Made by a program: the position numbers and the translations under genes
Shown: positions 1 to 7,396 of the stretch, piece by piece
How the letters are laid out: every line of letters starts with the position of its first letter
Position numbering within the stretch: position 1 is the stretch's first letter
Assembly: GCA_020062035.1 (NCBI GenBank)
Contig: JAGUXD010000069.1
Coordinates: 1-14,465 of the forward strand
Reading direction: 5' to 3'
DNA from: Candidatus Brocadiia bacterium
GTDB lineage: Bacteria > Planctomycetota > MHYJ01 > JACQXL01
Length of the DNA stretch: 14,465 nucleotides
Notes under the pieces: generated by a model
Databases searched by the model: none
Seen by the model: only the letters and a program-made list of their open reading frames with translations
Told to the model about the DNA's origin: nothing

Positions 1-404
1 AATGGAAACTTGCTAAAACATACCGTGCCTTAAATGAGAACGAAAAAGCATTTCCTATCCTAGAAAAATTGGACTACGAAAAACCAAACAATATTGATAT
101 AAAAAGAGAATTGGCTTTAGCATATTACTCAATGGGGTCTATGAGTAATCTTACCCATTGGCAATCCTCCAAGAAAAAATGGGCAGAAATATCTAAATTA
201 TTACCTCAGCAATCAGAGAGATGGTGGGAAGCAAAATATTATTTCATATTGATAGACTATGAAGCAGGTAATTTTAAGGAGGCATTATACAGCATTACAA
301 TGATAGAAAATGCAATTAGCAAAAATTTTGATAATGACAACTGGGATTATAAAACCAAGTTTCTTCAACTGAAAAAACTTATAGAAGATAAAGGCACCAA
401 ATAA
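1..404 (+). CDS. 3' end of a TPR-like protein (5' truncated by window edge)
   Basis: The reading frame is open from the left edge (first full codon TGG at position 3) to the TAA at 402-404, so this is the C-terminal part of a longer gene, not a small gene starting at the in-frame TTG at 69. About 133 residues are visible. They are helix-rich, with alternating small, aromatic and charged residues such as LAKTYRALNENEKAFPILEKL and ALAYYSMGSM, typical of tetratricopeptide (TPR) helical pairs. TPRs are protein-protein interaction scaffolds. No membrane segment is present in the visible part. It lies 74 bp upstream of another TPR protein gene, but a separate promoter seems to lie between them. Partner and function are unknown. 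Confidence 0.6.
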   Translation, partial: WKLAKTYRALNENEKAFPILEKLDYEKPNNIDIKRELALAYYSMGSMSNLTHWQSSKKKWAEISKLLPQQSERWWEAKYYFILIDYEAGNFKEALYSITMIENAISKNFDNDNWDYKTKFLQLKKLIEDKGTK

Positions 405-423
405 TTAATTGTTCTCATAAAAC

Positions 424-453
424 TTGACAGCAAAACAAGAGATATATTTATTA
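424..453 (+). promoter_or_regulatory. Candidate sigma70-type promoter for the secretin/ExbBD operon
   Basis: A perfect -35 hexamer TTGACA lies at 424-429 in the only gap before the operon. The -10 is ambiguous in an AT-rich stretch: TTTATT at 447-452 gives a 17-bp spacer, and neighbouring AT hexamers are possible. The start codon at 479 is preceded by AGGGG seven bases upstream, an acceptable ribosome binding site. The -35 is seen directly; the -10 choice is inference. Confidence 0.4.
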
Positions 454-478
454 TTACATAAAAGATAGGGGTTTCAAA

Positions 479-1621
479 ATGATAGTTTCACATACTTATT
501 ATAAAAAACTAAATATAATATTTTTACTATTAGTGATAATTTTGGTTCAGTTCGTCTTTGCCCAAGAATTAGCAGATGTGATATTGTGGTCACCAGATGG
601 AAAATCTACAAAAGAAGACGCCGGCGAGATTGTAAAAGAAACATTTGAAGGAGTGGATTTAAAGATAAAGGGAAGTGCCGCCGTTATAAAAATCAAGTTA
701 GCCCAGATTAGAAACATTACATATCGTGGTGAACATCCTTTATTCACACAAGCCAGACAATCGCAGGAAGCCGGCAAATATACTCAAGCCATAGATATCT
801 ATAATAAACTTCTTTCTGATGCAAACCTAAGAAGTATTTTCAGACAGCATCTTCTTTACAATATCGCTTTATCATACCAATTAGCTGGGCAGATTGATAA
901 AGCGATTGAATCATACGACAACTTGTTTAAGGAGTTTTCAGACACGCGGTATTTCCGACAGGCATATTTTAATAAAAGTGGCTGTTTTAATACAAAAAAA
1001 GACATAAAAATGGCAACAGATACCTTAGATGAAGCCAAGGCAAAAGGACAAAAGTTAGGCGATAAGTTTTTATTTGAAGTTGACCTTCGCAAAGCAACCC
1101 TGCTGGAGGAAAATAATCAACTTGATAATGCTCGTGGACTTTATAACCGGCTTACTGCTATCGCAATAAGAGAACCTACTATTTTATACCGGGCTAAGGC
1201 GGGACTTGGTAGAATTCATATCCTGAATAAAAATTTCACTGAAGCAGAGGGCATATTTAAGGAGGTGATTGAAAAACGAGAAGCAGATGATATTGCCAAA
1301 GCAGTTGCCTATAATGGAAGGGCTGATTGTATTATTGCCCGTAATCCATCACCTGACCTTAAGACATATAAAGCCGCTTTATTTGATTATCTAATATCTA
1401 AAGTGCTTTATGCGGCTCCGCCTGGGGAATCCACACAAGAAGAGGAAAAAGCCATTTATAACTCCGCATATTGTTATGAGAAATTAGCCCAAGCGATGCC
1501 ACCAGAAAAGAAAAAGGTCTATATTAATAATGCCATTGCCCTCTATAGAGAACTGAAACAAAAATTCCCTGCTTCTAAACTTGTTCCAGATGCTAATAAA
1601 CGTTCAAGTGAATTAAAATAA
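479..1621 (+). CDS. Secreted TPR-repeat protein, first gene of the ExbBD/secretin operon
   Basis: The 380-residue product begins with a signal peptide (charged YYKK, then a hydrophobic core at about 12-26) and a likely signal peptidase I site after FVFA (residue 28), so it should be periplasmic. Residues 30-85 form a small beta-rich segment (DVILWSPDG, GVDLKIKG, AQIRNITYRG) resembling the N-terminal module of some planctomycete-type TPR proteins; that resemblance is from memory. Residues 88-380 are successive TPR-like helix pairs, for example FTQARQSQEAGKYTQAIDIY and LLYNIALSYQLAGQIDKAIESY. TPR proteins of this kind act as periplasmic adaptors, as CpoB/YbgF does in the Tol-Pal system. The next gene encodes the ExbB-like channel 32 bp downstream, which supports a structural or adaptor role in the same complex. 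The start is supported by an AGGGG sequence upstream. Confidence 0.75.
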   Translation: MIVSHTYYKKLNIIFLLLVIILVQFVFAQELADVILWSPDGKSTKEDAGEIVKETFEGVDLKIKGSAAVIKIKLAQIRNITYRGEHPLFTQARQSQEAGKYTQAIDIYNKLLSDANLRSIFRQHLLYNIALSYQLAGQIDKAIESYDNLFKEFSDTRYFRQAYFNKSGCFNTKKDIKMATDTLDEAKAKGQKLGDKFLFEVDLRKATLLEENNQLDNARGLYNRLTAIAIREPTILYRAKAGLGRIHILNKNFTEAEGIFKEVIEKREADDIAKAVAYNGRADCIIARNPSPDLKTYKAALFDYLISKVLYAAPPGESTQEEEKAIYNSAYCYEKLAQAMPPEKKKVYINNAIALYRELKQKFPASKLVPDANKRSSELK

Positions 1622-1653
1622 TAAAGCAAAAATATAAAAAAGGAGAAGAAACA

Positions 1654-2412
1654 ATGTTTTTACGCCAAGTAAATAAAAGCCGAAACAGTACATTATCAAA
1701 TATAAGAAAATTTTTTTTATTAATAATATTTTTCATCGGTTTTGTTGGATGTAATTATCTTTATGCGGAGGGTCAACCAGGAGTGAAAGAATCCACATTG
1801 CTTGATTTAATCAAGGCGGGCGGAATAGTAGGTCTTTTCATTATTTTGGTGAGTATTCTCGGGGGCGGGTTGGTAATTGAGCATTTTGTAAATATTACGA
1901 GAGATAAATTATGCCCGCCTGAAATTGTTGCAGAGTTAGAGGCGTTAGTTGAGGAAGGGCAATATGAAAATGCATTAACATTATGTACCTCTAATCCTAA
2001 TTTCTTCTGCAATATTGTAGGTGCGGCTCTTTCCAAAGTTAATGTCGGCTATGAAGCGATGGTTGAAGCAATGCAAGCCGCCGGCGAAGATGAAGCCGCC
2101 AAACTAAATCAGAAAATAAGTTATATCTCTCTTATCGGTAGTATCACTCCAATGCTGGGACTGCTTGGAACTGTTGTCGGTATGATATCCGCTTTTGGTA
2201 TAATCAAGACCAAAATGTCGCCTTCACCTGCTGACCTTGCTAAAGGTGTTGAAGAGGCGCTTGTTACTACTGCTGAAGGACTTTTGGTTTCTATCCCTAT
2301 GATGACCGTCTTTTTCTATTTTAAGAATAAAGTAACACTATATATTATTCAACTCGGAATTATGGCTGGTGAATTTGTTGACAAGTTCAAGGGGGTATCT
2401 GTAGAAGAATAG
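1654..2412 (+). CDS. MotA/TolQ/ExbB-family proton channel protein
   Basis: This 252-residue protein is the channel subunit of an inner-membrane proton-motive-force transducer. Three family membrane helices lie at about 56-78, 157-184 and 205-223. The family core is clear: ITPMLGLLGTVVGMISAF (164-181) and EALVTTAEGLLVSIP (201-215), including the conserved Thr/Gly positions facing the proton path. An additional hydrophobic N-terminal segment (20-38, FFLLIIFFIGFVGCNYLYA) precedes the family region. It could be a cleaved signal peptide (after LYA) or, less likely, a lipoprotein signal at C33, because the lipobox FVGC is poor. Such extensions occur in ExbB-like proteins of planctomycetes and relatives. 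The start is well supported by AGGAG eight bases upstream. Two ExbD-type genes follow directly, the usual partner arrangement. Whether it serves a Ton-, Tol- or Agl-like process cannot be told from sequence. Confidence 0.92.
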   Translation: MFLRQVNKSRNSTLSNIRKFFLLIIFFIGFVGCNYLYAEGQPGVKESTLLDLIKAGGIVGLFIILVSILGGGLVIEHFVNITRDKLCPPEIVAELEALVEEGQYENALTLCTSNPNFFCNIVGAALSKVNVGYEAMVEAMQAAGEDEAAKLNQKISYISLIGSITPMLGLLGTVVGMISAFGIIKTKMSPSPADLAKGVEEALVTTAEGLLVSIPMMTVFFYFKNKVTLYIIQLGIMAGEFVDKFKGVSVEE

Positions 2413-2438
2413 TCATAATCAATCTCTTAATAATAATT

Positions 2439-2966
2439 ATGAAGATAAAACGTCGCGCAATGCTGGAGTCAACAGGGCTGAATATGACCCCGATGATTGA
2501 TGTAGTTTTCCAATTAATCGTCTTTTTGATGTTGGCTACTGACTTTACCAATACCGAGATAGAACGGGTCTATCTTCCTAAAGCAGATGCAGCGCAGGCT
2601 GATGACCATCCTGACAAAACTCGTTTAATGGCAAATATTATCCACCGAATTTCAACCGAATCTGATTGCCCACAACTAAAATATAAAAATGGCGTTCTAT
2701 TGCAACCCTGCCAGATTGAAAACCACTGGAAAATAGTGGTAAGAGGCGAGGAGATTAAAACCCAAGAAAGATTAGAGGAATTGCTTACCATAGAAGGCAA
2801 TTTAGATAGAGAAGTTCCTGGTAATCCTAAAACACCTTCAAATAAGCCGGTTATGATACGGGCTGATGGTAGTGCGCCTTTTCATCTTATTACCAGAGTT
2901 TTAGAAGCTGCTGGTAAAGCATTGGTATGGAAATTAGAAATCGGGGCCGAAAAACCACCAGAATAA
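2439..2966 (+). CDS. ExbD/TolR-family protein (first of two)
   Basis: This 175-residue protein has one membrane helix near the N-terminus and a periplasmic domain. The signature NMTPMIDVVFQLIVFLMLA (15-33) carries the protonatable Asp at residue 21, equivalent to the essential helix Asp of ExbD/TolR. The periplasmic part (about 60-175) is longer than in E. coli ExbD (141 residues in total). It contains two cysteines (C77, C91) in an insertion that might form a disulfide, followed by the typical ending PVMIRADGSAPFHLITRVLEAA. It starts 26 bp after the channel gene. No Shine-Dalgarno sequence is visible before this ATG, so translational coupling is plausible. A second, divergent ExbD follows, so the channel may hold an ExbD heterodimer. 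Confidence 0.9.
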   Translation: MKIKRRAMLESTGLNMTPMIDVVFQLIVFLMLATDFTNTEIERVYLPKADAAQADDHPDKTRLMANIIHRISTESDCPQLKYKNGVLLQPCQIENHWKIVVRGEEIKTQERLEELLTIEGNLDREVPGNPKTPSNKPVMIRADGSAPFHLITRVLEAAGKALVWKLEIGAEKPPE

Positions 2967-2987
2967 ACCCCGTTAAAAATACCAGGA

Positions 2988-3025
2988 CCACAGATTACAC
3001 AGATTAGAATCCGTGAAATCTGTGG
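2988..3025. repeat. Imperfect palindrome of the CACAGATT/AATCTGTGG dispersed-repeat type
   Basis: The left arm CCACAGATTACACAGATT (2988-3005) pairs with the right arm AATCCGTGAAATCTGTGG (3008-3025) at 16 of 18 positions around an AG loop. It fills the gap between the two ExbD genes. From memory, near-identical ACAGATT...AATCTGTG elements recur between genes in many uncultured-bacterium assemblies; this is recalled, not searched. It has no T-tract, so it is a poor intrinsic terminator, but transcribed it would form a stable hairpin and could adjust expression or mRNA stability of the second ExbD gene. Confidence 0.7.
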
Positions 3026-3042
3026 GTTGACCTTTTCCTTAT

Positions 3043-3519
3043 ATGGCAAAACGAAAAAAATACCAACCAGAAGATATCTCACTGGCACTCCAGATGACAC
3101 CTATGATAGACGTAATCTTCCAGTTAATGATATTCTTTATGTGCTCTATTCATTTCAAATCATTAGAAGGAAAATTATATTCTTATCTTCCCAGAGATAA
3201 AGGAATGGCATCAACTCAGGTCGTTGACCCTATTTTAGATGAGGTTCGTATTAAATTGATTTATAGTGAAAACGCACCTTTGTTAACCAGAATGAAAATA
3301 GGCGACCAGGAGTTTCCTGATTGGGGGACATTGTATAGCTATATTAGAAATATTGCGCCTAAGTTGAGAACAATGAGTGGAGATGTTATTCCAGTTAAAA
3401 TAGATGCAGATGACAAAGTTATTACTCAGGCGGTAGTTCATGCACTTAATATCTGTAAAAAAGCCGGTGTGGAAAAAACAGAATTTGCGGCTAAAACTTC
3501 TCCAAAACCTAAAAAATAA
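3043..3519 (+). CDS. ExbD/TolR-family protein (second of two)
   Basis: This 158-residue product has the same plan as its upstream neighbour: a short cytoplasmic N-terminus, one membrane helix with QMTPMIDVIFQLMIFFMCS (17-35) and the protonatable Asp at 23, then a periplasmic domain ending in a typical ExbD pattern (VIPVKIDADDKVITQAVVHALNICKKAG). It is clearly divergent from the first ExbD and lacks its cysteine-containing insertion. One channel protein with two different ExbD/TolR-type proteins recalls the AglR-AglQ-AglS gliding motor of Myxococcus (family knowledge). No Shine-Dalgarno sequence is visible. The start is fixed by the position of the membrane helix and by the palindromic repeat just upstream. 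Confidence 0.9.
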   Translation: MAKRKKYQPEDISLALQMTPMIDVIFQLMIFFMCSIHFKSLEGKLYSYLPRDKGMASTQVVDPILDEVRIKLIYSENAPLLTRMKIGDQEFPDWGTLYSYIRNIAPKLRTMSGDVIPVKIDADDKVITQAVVHALNICKKAGVEKTEFAAKTSPKPKK

Positions 3520-3542
3520 CTATTCCGATGAGATAATTTCCT

Positions 3543-6500
3543 ATGCAATCAAGAAAATTTTTATTATTGATAATTTTCTTTGCCCTCTATTTCCTAAGCT
3601 GCGCAGGACCACCGCCTAAACCTGTCGTTTCTCTGAAAAACCGCCTGCCTCCTGCTGAAGAATTATTGGGAACAATTGTAATAATAGAGACTATCGTTAC
3701 GGCCTCTGTTTCGGCCGGCTTAAGTAATTTACCATTTGTCCATTTTGCAATAGTGACTAACCAATCTGATATTCGGCTGACGGCTCTTAAATTTGGGCAG
3801 ACTGGCTCAATTAAAGATAGTGATATTAAAATGGTTAAACTTTATCTTGATAATGGTGATGATATTTTTGACGCGGTTAAAGATATTTCTATTTCTTCAT
3901 CACGAGTTAAAGACGGTATTTGTGAATTCAAGATAGACTATCCTATTATCAACAAACCGCAATTATTTTTTGTCACTCTTGATTTAGCATCACAAGCAAC
4001 AGGGACAATCTCTCTAGTATTTACAGAGGACTCCTTTGAAACTACAGATATAATTGATATTACCCATAAATCTCTTTTTCCTTTTACTGCCAGCTCTTCA
4101 ATATCAGAAGCGCCTCCTGAAGTATTACTGCCGCCGGAAAAACCAGAGAAAATTCCACTAAAACCACAACCACTTCCTATACCTAAACCAATTCCGGTAC
4201 CTAAGGTGATAAAACCAGAACCAACGACTCCTTCAGAAATCATCTCAGAGTTAGAGAAAGAGAAGACCATTAAGATGCAGGAGAACGAATTTATAGCCCA
4301 GAAATATTATGAGATGGGTTTGAAGTTATTCAAGGAATTCAACTATCATCAAGCCAAAGAAAAATTAGAAAAGGCATTAGAACTTAACCCCCACCATCAA
4401 GAAGCCCGCAGATTACTGCAGGAAATTCAGATGCTTTTGGGGTCCCGGGCAGAGGAAATCAAAGTAGTTAAAGAGTTTCTGGAGAGCCAATTAGCAGTCA
4501 AGATTCAAGAGACCGAGATAGTGGTGCGTAATCATTACTTAACAGGTGAACGTTTATTATCAGAAAAGAAATATCAGGAAGCGCTTATAGAGTTTGAGGC
4601 AATAGAGGCAAAACTCAAGTGGATTCCCTATGATATTGGTTTACAAGATTATCTTAACAAGGCGAAAGATAAAATAAAGCAAGTAAAGAATTTGGCTGTA
4701 AAGCATGAAGAAGATGTGATGCGTCAACGTCGTGAGGCCGCGACCCTCGTGGCGCAGGAAGAGGAACTCAAACGTCATCAGGAGTTTAATGAGAAGATAA
4801 AATCGCTTTTTAGAGAGGCATTGGTATTTTTTGAGCAGAAACGCTATGAAGAGGTAGAGCGGGTTTGTAATACGATATTGCAATTGACCCCACAGTTTTA
4901 TTTAGCAGGGGAGTTGAAAAAAGAAGCCATAAGAGCACGGCACTACAAAGTATCAGCAGATTATATTCAACGTCGTTCAGAAAATCTAAGAGCGCTATAT
5001 GATGATTTCAAGGAAACACTTATTCCATATGCAGATGATAAGATGGTTAGATATGACCCCAAGGTCTGGGAAGTCGCATCAAAAAGAACAACGCCAGGAA
5101 TAATAGTCAGCAAATTAGAGGAAGACCCAGATATATTAGAGATAAAACGGAAACTCAAAGGGATAAAGTATGATTTTAGATTAGAAGATGTTTCCTTATT
5201 TGAGGTGGTTAGCGATATTCAGCAGAGATACAGGATAGCTATAGTGTTTGACCCTGATGTAACGCAGGAAGGAACACCATCAGAGCGCAAATCCTTTACC
5301 TTGATAGGGCTGCCATTAGATGTGGGATTAAGGAATCTATTAGAAATGTATGATTTGACCTATACCTTTCATAGTGAGTATAAATGCGTCTGGATAACCA
5401 AAATGGGGAAATTAGAAGAGGAATTAGAATGGCGGGTGCATAATGTAGAGGATTTAGTAAGAGAGATTCCTGAATTTTCTGGACCTAATATAGAGTTACC
5501 GCTATCGCCTGGAGGTCAGGCCTCATGGGTACCGCCGACCGCAGAGATGCCAGCCGTTCCACCTATTCCGATAGAGGAAGAAGGCGGGATTATAGATATG
5601 ATAAAAAAATACACCGGCAAAGATAAAAGGGGTCAATCTACATGGGAGTCTCCCGGCGTGAGTATAAAACGGGTCGGCGAAAGTTATAAGATATTAGTGG
5701 TACATACTTCATCTACGCAGGAGGAAATAATAGAGTTTTTACAGATACTGCGTTCCTTCAGGACAGCGATGGTAGCGATGGAGGCTACATTTATCTCAAT
5801 AACAGATGATTTTTTAGAGATTTTAGGCATAGAGTTAAGGGATATTCCCAGAGTACCCATCCCGAACCAGCCGGAGATACCAAGACAGCCACAGCCAACA
5901 GCCGGGCTATTGCCAGGAGGCAATAGAGATATACGGTTCAGAACAGCGTACTCATTTCGTAATGCGATAGGTAATATAGAGGCCTCCTTACCGCCCTCAG
6001 CCGTAGGTGGATTAGGAATGCAGTTTTCGGTGTTAGGTAAACCCAGGGTGAATATGTTATTATCTGCCTTAGAGAAGACAGGCAAAGGAACAATCCTTGA
6101 CTCACCTAAGATAATAGCGTTAAACGGTCAGAGGGTGAATGTAAGTTTCTTAAAACAGCGTCAATATGTGCAGGATGGCGATATTCAAGGTGGAGCAGTT
6201 GCTTATGAGCCGGTGGTTAATATCTTTTCTACAGGAATTGTCCTTGATGTAAAACCAGTAATGAGTTATGATAGAAAATTTATTACTGTCCATGTTTTTC
6301 CGACTCTAATAGAGTTAATGGGATTAAGAACAAGAAGATTAGAATTCAGCGCTACCCCGCCTGGTGTGGGACTTCCAGTTTATACTTTTATTGATATTGA
6401 ACTGCCTTGGCTAAGACTACAGAGAGCCAGAACCAGCGCAGTTGTCCCGGATGGTGGTGCGGTTGTTTTAGGTGGAATGAAGACCGTCTATGATAGAACT

Positions 6501-6650
6501 ATCAGTTCTTCTACTCCATTATTAGATAAAATTCCGGTTCTGCAGGTATTTTTCAGACGCAGAATCCAGGGTGAGGAAAAACGTTCTCAGTTAATTATAA
6601 TCAGTGCAGAGATTATTGAACTGCCTGAGATTGAAGAAACCGTTCAATAA
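3543..6650 (+). CDS. Secretin-domain lipoprotein with TPR and Pro-rich linker
   Basis: This 1035-residue envelope protein has a lipoprotein-type signal peptide ending FLSC-AG, so Cys20 is the likely lipidated residue; Ala after Cys favours the outer membrane. Approximate order: beta-rich domain (40-185), Pro/Lys-rich linker (about 189-235, with PKPIPVPKVIKP), TPR and coiled-coil region (about 240-480, for example FNYHQAKEKLEKALELNPHH), a secretin N-terminal/STN-type module (about 538-618, YDFRLEDVSLFEVVSDIQ to KCVWIT), a second N-domain leading into the secretin start (about 700-770, MEATFISITDDFLEILGIEL), and the C-terminal secretin domain (about 830-1025). The last shows SAVVPDGGAVVLGGM and PLLDKIPVLQVFFRRR, hallmarks of GspD/PilQ-type secretins. 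Secretins form large multimeric outer-membrane pores. None of the usual type II, III or IV pilus partner genes is nearby; instead it follows an ExbB-ExbD-ExbD set. The start lacks a strong ribosome binding site but fits the signal peptide exactly. Confidence 0.88.
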   Translation: MQSRKFLLLIIFFALYFLSCAGPPPKPVVSLKNRLPPAEELLGTIVIIETIVTASVSAGLSNLPFVHFAIVTNQSDIRLTALKFGQTGSIKDSDIKMVKLYLDNGDDIFDAVKDISISSSRVKDGICEFKIDYPIINKPQLFFVTLDLASQATGTISLVFTEDSFETTDIIDITHKSLFPFTASSSISEAPPEVLLPPEKPEKIPLKPQPLPIPKPIPVPKVIKPEPTTPSEIISELEKEKTIKMQENEFIAQKYYEMGLKLFKEFNYHQAKEKLEKALELNPHHQEARRLLQEIQMLLGSRAEEIKVVKEFLESQLAVKIQETEIVVRNHYLTGERLLSEKKYQEALIEFEAIEAKLKWIPYDIGLQDYLNKAKDKIKQVKNLAVKHEEDVMRQRREAATLVAQEEELKRHQEFNEKIKSLFREALVFFEQKRYEEVERVCNTILQLTPQFYLAGELKKEAIRARHYKVSADYIQRRSENLRALYDDFKETLIPYADDKMVRYDPKVWEVASKRTTPGIIVSKLEEDPDILEIKRKLKGIKYDFRLEDVSLFEVVSDIQQRYRIAIVFDPDVTQEGTPSERKSFTLIGLPLDVGLRNLLEMYDLTYTFHSEYKCVWITKMGKLEEELEWRVHNVEDLVREIPEFSGPNIELPLSPGGQASWVPPTAEMPAVPPIPIEEEGGIIDMIKKYTGKDKRGQSTWESPGVSIKRVGESYKILVVHTSSTQEEIIEFLQILRSFRTAMVAMEATFISITDDFLEILGIELRDIPRVPIPNQPEIPRQPQPTAGLLPGGNRDIRFRTAYSFRNAIGNIEASLPPSAVGGLGMQFSVLGKPRVNMLLSALEKTGKGTILDSPKIIALNGQRVNVSFLKQRQYVQDGDIQGGAVAYEPVVNIFSTGIVLDVKPVMSYDRKFITVHVFPTLIELMGLRTRRLEFSATPPGVGLPVYTFIDIELPWLRLQRARTSAVVPDGGAVVLGGMKTVYDRTISSSTPLLDKIPVLQVFFRRRIQGEEKRSQLIIISAEIIELPEIEETVQ

Positions 6651-6655
6651 TCCCG

Positions 6656-7396
6656 GTGGGACAAATCTATAAAAAGCATATAAAATTGAGTAAGATAAAG
6701 GCAATCTTTTTTGATATAGACGATACCTTATATTCCACTTCTCTTTTTGCTTCAAGAGCAAGATTAAATTCCATCCGGGCTATGATTGCTCAGGGACTTT
6801 ACCTTCCTGAAAAACAACTTTATAAAGAATTGGACGAAATTATTAAAGAGTTTTCTTCTAATTATGAACATCATTTTGATAAATTGTTGTTGCGAATTCC
6901 TGAACAAAGTTATCAGGGCATAAGTCCTTCTGTATTGGTTGCCTCTGCAGTGATTGCCTATCACGAAACCAAATCACGGGAACTGACACCATATCCTGAT
7001 GTTATTCCGACCCTCAAATCGCTTGCCAAAACCGACTTAATTAGAGGCGTTATTACTGACGGATTGGCAATTAAGCAATCAGAGAAACTGCTTCGTCTGA
7101 AATTGTATCATCTCTTTACTCCCGGAGCCGTATTTATTTCTGATGAGATTGGTATCAGCAAATCTAATGTTAAACTTTATCAACGGGTTTGTAATGACCT
7201 CTATCTTTCTCCATCAGAGATAATATATGTCGGCAATGACCCGGTTAACGATATTGACCCGGCAAAAGCAATTGGAATAATAACGGTTCTTGTCCGCCGG
7301 GGTGTCAAATCCCTTACAAAAAAAGGTAGATTAAAACATGATTACCAGATAACTAATTTCAGACAACTTCTCAAGATAGTCAAATCAAAAGAATGA
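6656..7396 (+). CDS. HAD-superfamily hydrolase (subfamily IA, TIGR02253/CTE7-like)
   Basis: This 246-residue cytosolic protein carries all haloacid dehalogenase motifs: motif I FFDIDDTLY with nucleophile D20 and acid D22, motif II Thr134 (VITDG), motif III Lys169 (GISKSN) and motif IV GNDPVNDIDPAKAIG (D195, D199). A helical cap lies between motifs I and II (about 25-115). The overall pattern, notably ITDGL.IKQ.EKL.RL after motif II, resembles the TIGR02253 group. Members are small-molecule phosphatases; the substrate cannot be inferred. The start is a GTG five bases after the secretin gene stop, without a Shine-Dalgarno sequence. A TTG at residue 11 is an alternative because the fold begins only at about residue 14. 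Its stop overlaps the next gene by four bases (ATGA), implying coupling to the ABC transporter genes. Confidence 0.85.
   Translation: MGQIYKKHIKLSKIKAIFFDIDDTLYSTSLFASRARLNSIRAMIAQGLYLPEKQLYKELDEIIKEFSSNYEHHFDKLLLRIPEQSYQGISPSVLVASAVIAYHETKSRELTPYPDVIPTLKSLAKTDLIRGVITDGLAIKQSEKLLRLKLYHLFTPGAVFISDEIGISKSNVKLYQRVCNDLYLSPSEIIYVGNDPVNDIDPAKAIGIITVLVRRGVKSLTKKGRLKHDYQITNFRQLLKIVKSKE

Noticed and set aside
69..404. Complete small gene starting at TTG 69
   Set aside because: The frame is open to the left edge with the same helical character, so it is the end of a larger gene.
1707..1718. Phase-variable homopolymer (A4T8) in the ExbB-like signal segment
   Set aside because: A run of eight T in AT-rich DNA encoding Phe/Leu is expected; nothing else suggests phase variation.
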